The translations under genes and the position numbers were made by a program. The notes under the pieces were generated by a model, which saw only the letters and a program-made list of their open reading frames with translations, was not told the DNA's origin and made no database searches. A DNA stretch of 64,000 bases from Vampirovibrio chlorellavorus (GTDB lineage Bacteria; Cyanobacteriota; Vampirovibrionia; Vampirovibrionales; Vampirovibrionaceae), in contig NZ_QFWH01000006.1 of the NCBI RefSeq assembly GCF_003149375.1, forward strand, positions 151,584 through 215,583, written 5' to 3'. Of the stretch, positions 42,425-51,265 are shown piece after piece. How positions within the stretch are numbered: position 1 is the first letter of the stretch; every line of letters begins with the position of its first letter.

Positions 42425-42847
42425 ATGGGTATTGTTCAGGATTTTAAAGCGTTCGCCCTCAAGGGCAATGTGGTGGATTTGGCCGTCGGCGTGGTGACGG
42501 GCGGGGCCTTTGGCAAAATTGTCTCCTCCCTGGTTTCGGACGTGATTATGCCCCCTCTGGCCCTGATTACCGGTGGCATTAATTTTACGGATATGAAGCT
42601 GGTGCTGCGTGAGGCGATGGTTCGGGCGGACGGCAAAGCCCTGGAGGCCATCACGCTGAACTACGGTAATTTTATTCAGCACAGTGTGGACTTTTTCCTG
42701 ATCGCCCTCAGTATTTTTATGGTGATTCAGGCCATGGGTCGTCTGCGGGCGGCCAAGCCCGAGGAAGTTCCGGTGGTGGCCGATGCCACCCCGACAGAGG
42801 TGGCACTGCTGAGCGAGATTCGGGATCTGCTCAAGCAAAAGGCTTAG
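42425..42847 (+). CDS. mscL: Large-conductance mechanosensitive channel
   Basis: MscL forms a homopentameric inner-membrane pore that opens under osmotic downshock. The N-terminal amphipathic helix and TM1 (FKAFALKGNVVDLAVGVVTG, GAFGKIVSSLVSDVIMPP) and TM2 (VDFFLIALSIFMVIQAMGRL) are clear. The C-terminal helical bundle ends LLSEIRDLLKQK. The 140-residue length is normal. It converges on the aspartyl protease gene with 3 bases between stops. Confidence 0.98.
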   Translation: MGIVQDFKAFALKGNVVDLAVGVVTGGAFGKIVSSLVSDVIMPPLALITGGINFTDMKLVLREAMVRADGKALEAITLNYGNFIQHSVDFFLIALSIFMVIQAMGRLRAAKPEEVPVVADATPTEVALLSEIRDLLKQKA

Positions 42848-42850
42848 GGT

Positions 42851-43489
42851 CTACTTCATGGAGGTGTGGCGCTGATCCCGGACGCCCAGAATGAGCTGAT
42901 CCTCTTTGACGGTGATGTCCATCCCCTGAAAGAAGTTCATACCCAGCAAGCCGCTAAGTAACAGATCGTCCCCGTTACCCAGTTCCTGCACCACCACGCT
43001 GATTTCCGGGACATTGACCTGCCCGATGCTGATGTTGTGGAGTTTCACCAGCGGGGCCTTGATGGGCCCATTGGCCGTGACCAAAGAGATTCGAGGCGTT
43101 TCGGGCGTGATTATCACACCCAGTTTCGCAGCCAGCCGTGGGGTGATGACCGTGTAACTGGAGCCGGTATCCAGCAGAAACGTGGCCATAACCTTCCCAT
43201 CAATCAGGGCGGGCACTGCCAGGCTGGTATCGGGCTGCTCCAGCAAGGGTACGATGACCTGACGGCGAACGGCCCTGTTGCCTTGCAGCTTGTTCAGACT
43301 TTCACGGGCCAGACTGGCAATCAGGGGGTTGCTACTTTCATTGGCCAGTTGATTAAAAAAGACTGTAGCCTCGCTGAGCTGTGGACTGACATCCTGCGCC
43401 TGTGCCGGGACTTCCTGCTGAAGGTAGGTAAGCGTTGCCGCCAGTAACGTCATCATCAGACCAGCGGTGGCACTCTTGGGGCTATTCAT
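42851..43489 (-). CDS. Exported retropepsin-like aspartyl protease
   Basis: This is a 212-residue protein with a signal peptide (TAGLMMTLLAATLTYLQQEV) and a clan AA domain (~95-210). The catalytic motif is FLLDTGSSYTVITPRLAAKL (Asp107), and the second conserved part is SGLLGMNFFQGMDITV. Bacterial members such as the TIGR02281 group are single-domain and probably act as dimers in the periplasm. The region before the domain is helical. Substrates are unknown. Confidence 0.88.
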   Translation of the reverse strand: MNSPKSATAGLMMTLLAATLTYLQQEVPAQAQDVSPQLSEATVFFNQLANESSNPLIASLARESLNKLQGNRAVRRQVIVPLLEQPDTSLAVPALIDGKVMATFLLDTGSSYTVITPRLAAKLGVIITPETPRISLVTANGPIKAPLVKLHNISIGQVNVPEISVVVQELGNGDDLLLSGLLGMNFFQGMDITVKEDQLILGVRDQRHTSMK

Positions 43490-43716
43490 AAAACACTCCT
43501 GTTGAAAGGACTCACTGCCTTGTTTAAATCCTCTCGACCGTGTGAATGATTTCTTTAATCTGAATTAACAAAACCATATAAAGGAGTGTGCGGGCATCCC
43601 CTCCCTACACTACATAACAGGCCCCTTTTGCGCGCCCTGGGCAGACTTCCGGCCTATTGCTCCCCGAAGGCAATTAGCCAGTCGCGCTAGAAGGCGCTCA
43701 TGTGCATCAGCATGCC

Positions 43717-43749
43717 AAAAGGGCCGATCCTGAGTCGAATCGGCCCTTT
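43717..43749 (-). terminator. Bidirectional terminator hairpin after tpsB
   Basis: AAAAGGGCCGAT (43717-43728) pairs with ATCGGCCCTTT (43739-43749), an 11-pair stem whose outer end gives a T-run on the minus strand. It lies 22 bases past the tpsB stop. Confidence 0.85.
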
Positions 43750-43770
43750 GAGATGTTTATACTGAAAAAA

Positions 43771-45651
43771 TCAGTTTTGGGCTGCCTGAATGGTTTCAGC
43801 ACCATCTTCCAGCATTTTGTTGGAGCTGATGACCTTCTTGGCTTCGTTGATCTTTTTGGCCTGTCCTTTGCGACGAGGTTTCACGTTGACCGTGGAAACA
43901 TCCTTGCCCCAGGACTTGTATTCATCCGTCAGCAAATCGGATCGAACCCCAAAGTGAATCCGTGCGGTGGGCTGGGAGTTGATTTCAATGTCATTGCGAT
44001 CCAGCAGTCCGAAGCCAAAATCCACGTAGCCTTGCATGTACTGGGTCAAGCGGGCCCGCACTCCCAGACCCGCACTGGCCAAGCTGGTATAGCCCCGCTG
44101 GTTGGGGTTGGTTCGGGTGTTTTTGCTGTCATTCCACACCCGGCCATAGTCAAAAAACGTGGCCCCCTGAACATGATCCGCCAACCAGGGATTGACCCGT
44201 CGCAGACCGGGCACCGGCCAGCGGTGTTCCACGGAGAACTGGTATCCCCGATCGCCAATCATCAGACCTTCGTTGTAACCACGCACGCTGTAAGCGCCGC
44301 CCAGCTGGAACTGTTCAACCGGGGGCAATGCGGTGGGGCTGTACTGGGCATAACTACGCAGAATCAGGTAGTTGCTTTTGGGCAAACGAACCACCCGGTT
44401 GACCACTGACTCCGCTTTCCAGAACTGGCGATTGCCGCCAAACCAGGTGGTGCCCACCGAAGTCTGGGCCCGGGCGAAAGTACGCCCCCAGCGATCGAAC
44501 TTGTCAAAATTCAAACCGAATTGCAGGGAACGCACATCATCCTGGGTCTGATCCCGATTGTCGTTCAACCAGGAGCTTACCCGGCGAAAGTTCAGGGCGG
44601 CGTCCGCCACAAAGATATGCTCCCGATCCAGAGGCTGGGAGACGATTAACCCGTAGTTGAAGGCCTGACCGATAATGGTGTTGGTATCACGCACCTTGGG
44701 TAGATCCACATTGACCCGGGTGAAGCCGAAAGTGGTTCCGATTTCGGTACCGTAACGGTTGATGGGCACAAAGTAGGAGCCCAAAACGGTCTGGGTGCCA
44801 GCGGCCCCAATCCAGCGGGCGCTGAAGCGATCGCCAATGCCGGACACGTTCCGGTTGATCAGTTCGGCCCCCCAGCGCATGGTCCCAATGGTGGGACGAC
44901 CCTGGTTGTCAAAAGTCAGGGCCACCTGCAAGGGCTGACGTTCTTCCACATCCAGCCGCACGTCGGTTTTACCGGCGATGGCGTTCGGACTTAACGTGGC
45001 CCGCACCCGGAAATCCCCCTGACGGTTGATCCGTCGCAGGTTTTTCTCCAGCTGAGGAATACTTAAGGCGTCCCCGGTGCCCTGATCCAGGTAACGGGCG
45101 ACCACGCCGGTGCGATAAAACTTGTTCCCGGCAATGGAAATATTGCCCACCTGCCCTTCCAGTACCCGAATTTGCACTGTACCGGCGGTAATGTCTTGCG
45201 GGGGAATGTAGGCAATAGAGGTCAGATACCCCTTTTTGCGGTATTGCTCGTTGATCTTGTCGACCAGCTGCCCCAGCTCGTTCAGGCTGACGCTCTTGTT
45301 CTCATAAATGGATACAATGGGCTTGAGAACCGTGTTATCGACCAGCGTGTTCCCCAGCACCTCGATCTTGTTCACATGGAACTGGTTGCCTTCCAGCTCG
45401 ACAATACTGGGTGGCTCCGGAACATCCAGGTTGACCTCAGGCAGTTTGTCCAGCTCCGGGTTAACGGCAGGCTGTTTACTATTGCTTCCCGGCGGGGTGT
45501 TTAACGGGGAGGTGTTGAGCAACCCCGGGTTCACCTGGGCGGGAACCTGGCTTAACTCCTGGGAAAACGCGGGGCAGGAAAGACTCAGGGCCAGACCTGT
45601 TCCCAGAAGGGCAGCGAGGGAGATACGGCTGGATGGATGGAAGCTAGTCAT
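43771..45651 (-). CDS. Two-partner secretion outer-membrane transporter (TpsB; ShlB/FhaC/HecB family)
   Basis: TpsB proteins move a large exoprotein across the outer membrane. The order is signal peptide (LAALLGTGLALSLSCPAF), a Pro-rich plug-linker, POTRA_2 (~105-180: NKIEVLGNTLVDNTVLKPIV, RKKGYLTSIAYIPPQDITAG), POTRA-like ShlB repeat (LEVEERQPLQVALTFDNQGR-like) and a 16-strand barrel with the VRGYNEG motif in loop 6 (QLGGAYSVRGYNEGLMIGDR). Oddly the barrel does not end in a C-terminal Phe; ~55 basic, Lys-rich residues follow. The divergent gene at 46317 is its likely cargo. Confidence 0.93.
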   Translation of the reverse strand: MTSFHPSSRISLAALLGTGLALSLSCPAFSQELSQVPAQVNPGLLNTSPLNTPPGSNSKQPAVNPELDKLPEVNLDVPEPPSIVELEGNQFHVNKIEVLGNTLVDNTVLKPIVSIYENKSVSLNELGQLVDKINEQYRKKGYLTSIAYIPPQDITAGTVQIRVLEGQVGNISIAGNKFYRTGVVARYLDQGTGDALSIPQLEKNLRRINRQGDFRVRATLSPNAIAGKTDVRLDVEERQPLQVALTFDNQGRPTIGTMRWGAELINRNVSGIGDRFSARWIGAAGTQTVLGSYFVPINRYGTEIGTTFGFTRVNVDLPKVRDTNTIIGQAFNYGLIVSQPLDREHIFVADAALNFRRVSSWLNDNRDQTQDDVRSLQFGLNFDKFDRWGRTFARAQTSVGTTWFGGNRQFWKAESVVNRVVRLPKSNYLILRSYAQYSPTALPPVEQFQLGGAYSVRGYNEGLMIGDRGYQFSVEHRWPVPGLRRVNPWLADHVQGATFFDYGRVWNDSKNTRTNPNQRGYTSLASAGLGVRARLTQYMQGYVDFGFGLLDRNDIEINSQPTARIHFGVRSDLLTDEYKSWGKDVSTVNVKPRRKGQAKKINEAKKVISSNKMLEDGAETIQAAQN

Positions 45652-46316
45652 TAGATGTTCAACTTCTGCCTATATTAATGATGTAAGAGATTTTGACTTT
45701 GACCGGGTGTGTAACCCGTTTAAAACGGTGTGAGTCATCGTGTTTTTTGATGGCGTTTTGAAAACGTGAGAACTTTTTACTGGCCTCTGGTTCGGTGTTG
45801 GACTGCCCTATATAAGGAACCGTTCAACCGTTAATCCTGCTAAAACAACCGTAAAACATCGATGTTCAAGGTTCACCTGGATACTCTACTGGACATTTTC
45901 TGTCTTGAGGATCCCACAACTACCAATTGCTTTTTACTTTTAACAAAAACACAGCCCGGAAGTCCAATGTTTTTTTGAATGGTTGAGTTACAGGAGGGGC
46001 ACGGGTGCGTGCCCCGCTATGCGCCACCGGCTTTAGCTCTTCGGTCTTCAAGTGGGCGCAGGCTTGGTTCTGGAAATGAATTAAAGTTAAAGGGGTTTTC
46101 TTTTGCCTTTTTGTAAGATAGAGTATTGGCACTGAAAAATTTTTCGTTAAAGTCATTGATTCTGCTAGTATGGCGAAAAAGGCCTGTTGGTAGTTGGTAT
46201 TGGTAAAAGCGCGACTGTTTCCCCGATGAAACCCTAAGGGTCGCCATTCCCCTTTACTCACTTTCTGTGGGCTTTCACCGTCAATCCACCGTCCTGAAGG
46301 AGGTTCTTTAATTATC
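45652..46316. other. Divergent intergenic region between tpsB and its likely partner
   Basis: About 665 bases without a convincing gene. It must hold both promoters. AT-rich segments lie near 45660-45850 and 46080-46190. A good AGGAGG sits at 46296-46302, but 13 bases before the ATG at 46317, longer than usual. A minus-strand open frame here lacks coding character. Confidence 0.45.
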
Positions 46317-48521
46317 ATGGTATCCCGTCGTCCATTATCCCGATATTTTTGGCCCATCTCTTTAGCGGCGAGTGTTGCGGTTGTCCCGACCTCGGTATTT
46401 GCAGATCCGATGCCCGGCGATGCGATTGGTTCCGGAACGCCAGTGAACCAAACCATTTCCGGTAGCAATACAGTCAATTCTGACACCTATTACAATACAC
46501 CGGGTGGCTCCACGACCTTTACTAGTAATACTTCCCTGACCTTGCCCACCGGTGGCGCTGTTCGTGGTCTTGAAATTAATACGGCCACAGTGAACTCGAG
46601 TGGTACTTTTTCCAATGGCAGCTCTGTGCTGACCGGTAATGGTGGAAGCGTCATTTTTAATGCCCCCATTGTTAAGCTGAATGGTACTGTTGACGTGAGC
46701 GCACTTCAGAATTCAGCTGGGAATTATCTTGGTAATGGCGGGAATGTGACGGTCAATTCCACTTATTATTATCAAAGCGGCAAGATTTATGCCAATGGGG
46801 CCAATGGAGGCTCTGTTTTTCTGAATGTCTCCAGTTTAACTATGACCCCGGATGCAGCCATTTACGCAAAGGGCTTTGGTCAAGCAGGGGATAACTCTGG
46901 GACTGGTGGGGTTGTTCTGATTGGAAGAGACAAGAACAAAGGCACCATCGATATTCAAGGTGATGGCAACAAAACTGCGATTATTGATACTTCCGGTTCC
47001 TCCTACACAGCGAATCAGGTGATTGGCACCGTTGATAGTAATTTGATTCGTATTGAAGGCGGATTAATCAATTTAAATGGGGTTCTATTGGCGAATGGTA
47101 TGAAATCAGCGGCCAACGGTAATGGGAATGGCGGCCAGATTGTTCTGATTGCCAACGGAAACACAAAATCTCTGGATCAGATGCTAACCCCTCAGCAGAT
47201 TGCCGATGGTGGCATTAGCCCCGATGAAATAGCAAGTAATAAATTGTTAGCTACTACATCTGATGGGAACATCATTTTGGGTAATCAAGCGAGGGTATTA
47301 GCCAACGGACAAGATGGCATCAACGCTTCCTTTCCAGATAATGCTTCTCCTATATTTTCTACTGTCGGTGGAAATGGTGGGAAAATTATGTTAGTTGCTA
47401 AATGTGGTAGCATTGAGAACAAAGGGGAAATAGAAGCCAATGGTGGCAAGGGGGGAGACGGTAGAAGAACTTGTGGAAAGTCTGATTGTGGCGCAAGTAT
47501 TTCACCGATCATTGAGCCCGAAGCTGGCGGAAATGGTGGCACCATAACCCTTGAATTCCAAAAGAATCTAACCTCATTGGCTGCTGATAGCATTGCAGCC
47601 AAGGGCGGTGATGGTGGTGATCCAGCTCAGGGTAATAATCCTGGCAACGCAGGAGCTGGTGGGAAGGTTATCCTTTTGGGAGGAAACGATCCCAGTAAAA
47701 CGTCTCCTGCTGGCATAAATAAAAAATCTATCAATGTTGAGTCTGGCCGTGGCAAAAATCAGGAGAACGGGACTGTGTCCTTTGAGCAGGTAAGAGATCC
47801 AAATGCTTCCTGCCCGTCTTGCGACACCCCAACGCCGACACCTACCCCGACGCCGACGCCGACACCTACTCCTACGCCAACGCCGACGCCGACGCCTACT
47901 CCAACGCCGACACCTACGCCGACGCCTACTCCAACGCCGACACCTACGCCGACGCCTACTCCAACGCCGACGCCGACACCTACCCCAACGCCGACGCCGA
48001 CACCTACCCCAACGCCGACGCCGACACCTACCCCAACGCCGACGCCGACACCTACCCCAACGCCGACGCCGACTCCCACGCCGGAGAATCCTCCCACACC
48101 AACCCCTACACCCACACCGACACCAGTCAGCGGCGATGTTAACGGCTTGTTCCAGGATCGTCGTCCTGTCTTTACCGAACCGGTGAACCGACAGATTCCG
48201 CCGTTGATGATCGCGCTGGGTCAAAGCAAAATGTTCCTGGCCAAAACCTATACCTCGGTCACCCAGGAGATTCTGAACCTGGCCTTGCGGGAATATAACC
48301 GTCTGCTGGCCATCGGTCGCCCCTCCGGGCAGGCTTTGTCGGAGGCCAAGGAACTCCTGCGGCGCTCCGGCGTGGATCAGGAAGTGTCCGTCTCTCTGCT
48401 GGAGCGAATCGAGTCCGGCAGATTGCAGGCCAGCACTCAGGTCATTCAGATGTTGAAGGAACTTTCAACCACCAAACAGCCTTCGCAACCTGTTAATACC
48501 ACCATGCCCAACAAGGTGTAG
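46317..48521 (+). CDS. Secreted beta-helical exoprotein with (Thr-Pro)n linker, likely TpsA partner
   Basis: This is a 734-residue protein. The signal peptide ends PTSVFA. Residues ~30-490 are Gly/Asn/Thr-rich with repeated short strands ([52 protein letters not shown]), the pattern of a right-handed beta-helix as in haemagglutinin-type exoproteins. About 50 Thr-Pro pairs (~504-602) form a rigid linker to a helical C-terminal domain ([40 protein letters not shown]). A standard TPS domain is not obvious. The divergent TpsB gene supports a secretion pair. Confidence 0.82.
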   Translation: MVSRRPLSRYFWPISLAASVAVVPTSVFADPMPGDAIGSGTPVNQTISGSNTVNSDTYYNTPGGSTTFTSNTSLTLPTGGAVRGLEINTATVNSSGTFSNGSSVLTGNGGSVIFNAPIVKLNGTVDVSALQNSAGNYLGNGGNVTVNSTYYYQSGKIYANGANGGSVFLNVSSLTMTPDAAIYAKGFGQAGDNSGTGGVVLIGRDKNKGTIDIQGDGNKTAIIDTSGSSYTANQVIGTVDSNLIRIEGGLINLNGVLLANGMKSAANGNGNGGQIVLIANGNTKSLDQMLTPQQIADGGISPDEIASNKLLATTSDGNIILGNQARVLANGQDGINASFPDNASPIFSTVGGNGGKIMLVAKCGSIENKGEIEANGGKGGDGRRTCGKSDCGASISPIIEPEAGGNGGTITLEFQKNLTSLAADSIAAKGGDGGDPAQGNNPGNAGAGGKVILLGGNDPSKTSPAGINKKSINVESGRGKNQENGTVSFEQVRDPNASCPSCDTPTPTPTPTPTPTPTPTPTPTPTPTPTPTPTPTPTPTPTPTPTPTPTPTPTPTPTPTPTPTPTPTPTPTPTPTPTPTPTPTPTPTPENPPTPTPTPTPTPVSGDVNGLFQDRRPVFTEPVNRQIPPLMIALGQSKMFLAKTYTSVTQEILNLALREYNRLLAIGRPSGQALSEAKELLRRSGVDQEVSVSLLERIESGRLQASTQVIQMLKELSTTKQPSQPVNTTMPNKV
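47825..48124 (+). repeat. (ACN-CCN)n coding repeat encoding a Thr-Pro linker
   Basis: About 300 bases of near-perfect alternation of Thr and Pro codons, with nested higher-order units such as CCGACGCCTACTCCAACG. It encodes ~50 Thr-Pro pairs. All six frames are open here, which explains several spurious frames. Copy number is likely to vary between strains. Confidence 0.95.
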
Positions 48522-48543
48522 TGTCGCAGAAAGCGAATCCAGA

Positions 48544-48568
48544 AAAGCCGGGTTAAATGCCCGGCTTT
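48544..48568 (+). terminator. Intrinsic terminator after the beta-helical exoprotein
   Basis: AAAGCCGGG (48544-48552) pairs with CCCGGCTTT (48560-48568), followed by CTGCTTTTC. It lies 23 bases past the stop. Confidence 0.85.
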
Positions 48569-48914
48569 CTGCTTTTCTTCAATAGGAGGGGTGGTCGCTT
48601 GGTACGGATGGAGGATGTTTCGGGATCAGAGCCTAGCACTGATGGCTAATGTTTTATAATCTGAAACTGTTATTATTGACATAATTTTGTAAATTGGGCA
48701 GACCTTGTAAATTAGCGGTTCGTGCGAATGTAAGTTCAGTACGTTATTGCTTTTGAACGGCAATCCGCCGCTTTCCCAATTTAACATGACAAGAACAGGT
48801 TAAGTTTGTCCTGTCCAGCCCGGCCCTCCCATTTAGGCCATTTGCAGGCAATAATGGGAATTAAATGGGGAGCCTTTCAAGCTCTAACACCAGTTTATAA
48901 AGGCTTACGTTCAA
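48569..48914. other. Intergenic region with a direct repeat
   Basis: No gene is supported. TTGTAAATT occurs twice (48687-48695 and 48705-48713), 18 bases apart, in an AT-rich stretch that also has TTGACA (48676-48681) without a good -10. This may be the regulatory region of the next small gene. Confidence 0.4.
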
Positions 48915-49199
48915 ATGTCTATGTTTGACAGGCTAGAGGCCTTGTTTCTTGAAATTGAACAGAAAACAGGGCTCAAAAAACACAGAATTCTCCTGGAAGC
49001 TGGTATTGATCCCGCTCAGTATCGGGCCTATAAACGCGCCTCTCGCAGCTTGTCGGACGATATGCTGGAACGCCTCGGAAAGTCTGAACAGGTGCATGTT
49101 TCCGTGACCCGTTTGAAGGCGTGGAAGGCCATTGATGAATTTGGCTCGGAAGTCCTGCAGGAAGCCATTGCCGTGCTTCAGGCCGAACAGGACGCCTGA
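48915..49199 (+). CDS. Small helical protein, possibly HTH-like
   Basis: This is a 94-residue soluble protein (LEALFLEIEQKTGLKKHRIL, LEAGIDPAQYRAYKRASRSL, DDMLERLGKSEQVHVSVTRL). The arrangement of a helix, a turn LEAGIDPAQYRAYKR and another helix resembles Cro/C1-type DNA-binding domains, but the match is weak. It ends 42 bases from the convergent ABC transporter gene. The function is unknown. Confidence 0.65.
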   Translation: MSMFDRLEALFLEIEQKTGLKKHRILLEAGIDPAQYRAYKRASRSLSDDMLERLGKSEQVHVSVTRLKAWKAIDEFGSEVLQEAIAVLQAEQDA

Positions 49200-49240
49200 G
49201 CCGGGGCCGAGCTTTGGGCGCACAGACGAGTAGGAGAAGC

Positions 49241-49990
49241 CTAACCTTGCGGCGTCTGGCTTTGCGATTTCGCAGGGTGCGGGAGGATGACATCCTCTTT
49301 GATTTTTCCATCCAGCAGCCGTATGACCCGATCCGTTTTTTCGGACAAGGCCTGCTCGTGGGTGACAATCACAAACGTGACCTGCTCCTCCTGATGAATT
49401 TCCCGCATGAGTTCGTAGACAGCGTTGCTGGTCTGAGAGTCCAGCGCGCCGGTGGGCTCATCGGCAAACACGATTTTGGGGTTATTGACCAGGGCCCGGG
49501 CGATAGCCACCCGTTGATTCTGCCCGCCTGACAGTTGTCCGGGGCGATGATGCAGCCGATCGGCCAGCCCGATTCGCTCCAGCAAGTGTCGCGCCTTGGC
49601 TATGCCCTGACTGCTCAGGGTTTTGCCAATGCGTAGCGGAATCAGCACATTTTCCAGGGCCGTAAATTCCGGCAGCAACATGTGGGCCTGAAAGATAAAA
49701 CCCATTTCCCGGTTCCTAAACTCGGAGCGACGGGCTTCTCCCCACTGGGACGACTCCTCGCCCAGATACTTCAGGGCGCCGCCGGTGGGCCGATCCAGCA
49801 AACCCAGCACGTTCATCAGGGTGCTTTTCCCGGAGCCGCTGGGCCCTACAATGCTGAGAAACTCTCCCTGATGAATGGTGAGACTGATATCATTGAGGGC
49901 GTACACCGGTTGGGCGTCGCCGTAGACTTTCATCAGCTTTTCGGTTTGCAGGAGTACGGTGTCATTCATGGTGGGCTGCGCTGTGGTCAC
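49241..49990 (-). CDS. ABC transporter ATP-binding protein (MacB/LolD/DevA type)
   Basis: This is a 249-residue ATPase with Walker A GPSGSGKSTLMN, signature LSGGQNQRVAIARALVNNP and Walker B IVFADEPTGALDSQT. It matches the LolD/MacB subfamily whose partners are FtsX-type permeases. The GTG start overlaps the permease stop (GTGA). With the two upstream genes it forms a three-gene exporter of the MacAB/DevBCA type, which would need an outer-membrane TolC encoded elsewhere. Confidence 0.95.
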   Translation of the reverse strand: MTTAQPTMNDTVLLQTEKLMKVYGDAQPVYALNDISLTIHQGEFLSIVGPSGSGKSTLMNVLGLLDRPTGGALKYLGEESSQWGEARRSEFRNREMGFIFQAHMLLPEFTALENVLIPLRIGKTLSSQGIAKARHLLERIGLADRLHHRPGQLSGGQNQRVAIARALVNNPKIVFADEPTGALDSQTSNAVYELMREIHQEEQVTFVIVTHEQALSEKTDRVIRLLDGKIKEDVILPHPAKSQSQTPQG

Positions 49991-51261
49991 TGGTTAATGG
50001 CTTCTACGGGGTCCAGGCGGCTGGCCCGCCAGGCCGGGAATAAACTGGCCAGAATGCTGCTAATCAGGGCGTAAATGATGGCCAGAATGGCGTATTCCGT
50101 GTTCATGACCGTGGGGGGGCGTTGAATCCCCAGAATGGTTTCGCTTTTGGCCATAGGGCTCAAATTGTAGAGGGTAATCAGGCCGTAGGCCCCGATGAAC
50201 CCGGCCACAATGCCTAACAGACTCAAGCCGATCCCCTGAATGATAAACAGGCGCATGATGGCGTTGGGGGCTGTGCCCATCGCTTTCAGAATGCCGATTT
50301 CCCGTGATTTTGAGGCGACCACCATGATCAGGATGCTGGTGATGCTGGTGGCCGCCGCAAACACGATCAAAAAGTTAATGACCGCAATAATCACCCGGAA
50401 GTTGCCAATCTGATCCAGGAAAATCTTGTTGTCCTCCATCCAGCTGCGGGCTTTCAGTTGGTAGAGGTTGGCCAGCACGCGAGCCGTATTTTCAGCCTGA
50501 TAAATATCGGTAATTTTCAGGCCGATATTGGTGACCTGATTATCCAGGCGCAGCAATTTCTGGGCGGACTCCAGCGGTTGCACAACGGTGCTTAAATCCT
50601 GCTGATAGACACCCGTTTTAATGAGCCCGGAAACTTTGTAACTGCGATTTCCGTAGGGGGTGATGAGCTGGACGCGATCGCCCAGACCAGCGTTGAGTTC
50701 CTCGGCCAGAGCGCTTCCCAGAAAAACGTCGTTGGGTCCCATGGCCTCCAGATTGCCCTCGATCACATCGGTCTGGAGGCTGGAAACGGCCACTTCCAGC
50801 GAGGGAACAATGCCTTGCAGACTGGCAGTCCGGTTTTGGCTGCCTTTGACGATAATGACCTGCTCTCTCACGCTGGGGGCCACCGCCGTTACCCCGGGAA
50901 AGCGCCCCAGTTCGGTCATTAGTCGCTTGTAGGCCGAGATATTGCGACGTCGGGTATTGGTTTGATCTGAAAACAGTACCTGCGTTTGCGGACTTTCCTG
51001 CTGTAGCAGGGTTTCCACGGCTTGCCGGGTGCGAGGCATGGTGTCCAGCTCCCGGGTCAGGGTAATGTGCGGGGCGTTCTGCACGGTTTTATCCAGAAAA
51101 TACTGAAAAAAGCTCAGGTTGATGGAGGGGATAAACACAATCAGGGCCACCCCAATGCCCACTGCCAGCATAATAATCAGCGATTGCTTGAGGTTGGCCG
51201 AGACATAGCGGCTGGCGATGTACACTTCAATGGGCAGGATGTCTATGAATCTGGCAGCCAC
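49987..51261 (-). CDS. ABC transporter permease (FtsX/MacB/DevC type)
   Basis: This is a 424-residue permease with four membrane helices. TM1 follows VSANLKQSLIIMLAVGIGVA; a large periplasmic MacB_PCD-like domain (~50-270) follows; the C-terminal FtsX domain has TSITSILIMVVASKSREIGI, LKAMGTAPNAIMRLFIIQGI and ends LFPAWRASRLDPVEAI. The layout is of mechanotransmission exporters rather than importers. The GTG start lies a few bases after the stop of the membrane-fusion gene. Confidence 0.94.
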   Translation of the reverse strand: MAARFIDILPIEVYIASRYVSANLKQSLIIMLAVGIGVALIVFIPSINLSFFQYFLDKTVQNAPHITLTRELDTMPRTRQAVETLLQQESPQTQVLFSDQTNTRRRNISAYKRLMTELGRFPGVTAVAPSVREQVIIVKGSQNRTASLQGIVPSLEVAVSSLQTDVIEGNLEAMGPNDVFLGSALAEELNAGLGDRVQLITPYGNRSYKVSGLIKTGVYQQDLSTVVQPLESAQKLLRLDNQVTNIGLKITDIYQAENTARVLANLYQLKARSWMEDNKIFLDQIGNFRVIIAVINFLIVFAAATSITSILIMVVASKSREIGILKAMGTAPNAIMRLFIIQGIGLSLLGIVAGFIGAYGLITLYNLSPMAKSETILGIQRPPTVMNTEYAILAIIYALISSILASLFPAWRASRLDPVEAINQ

Positions 51262-51265
51262 GGCG

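Noticed and set aside
45920..46486. Minus-strand frame of 188 codons in the tpsB-exoprotein gap
   Set aside because: It overlaps the start of the exoprotein gene on the opposite strand, has no ribosome-binding site and no recognisable domain, and fills a region that must hold two promoters.
47574..48224. Arg-rich, Gly-Val and Asp-Ala frames across the Thr-Pro repeat
   Set aside because: The simple repeat leaves all six frames open. These translations are by-products of the Thr-Pro codons.
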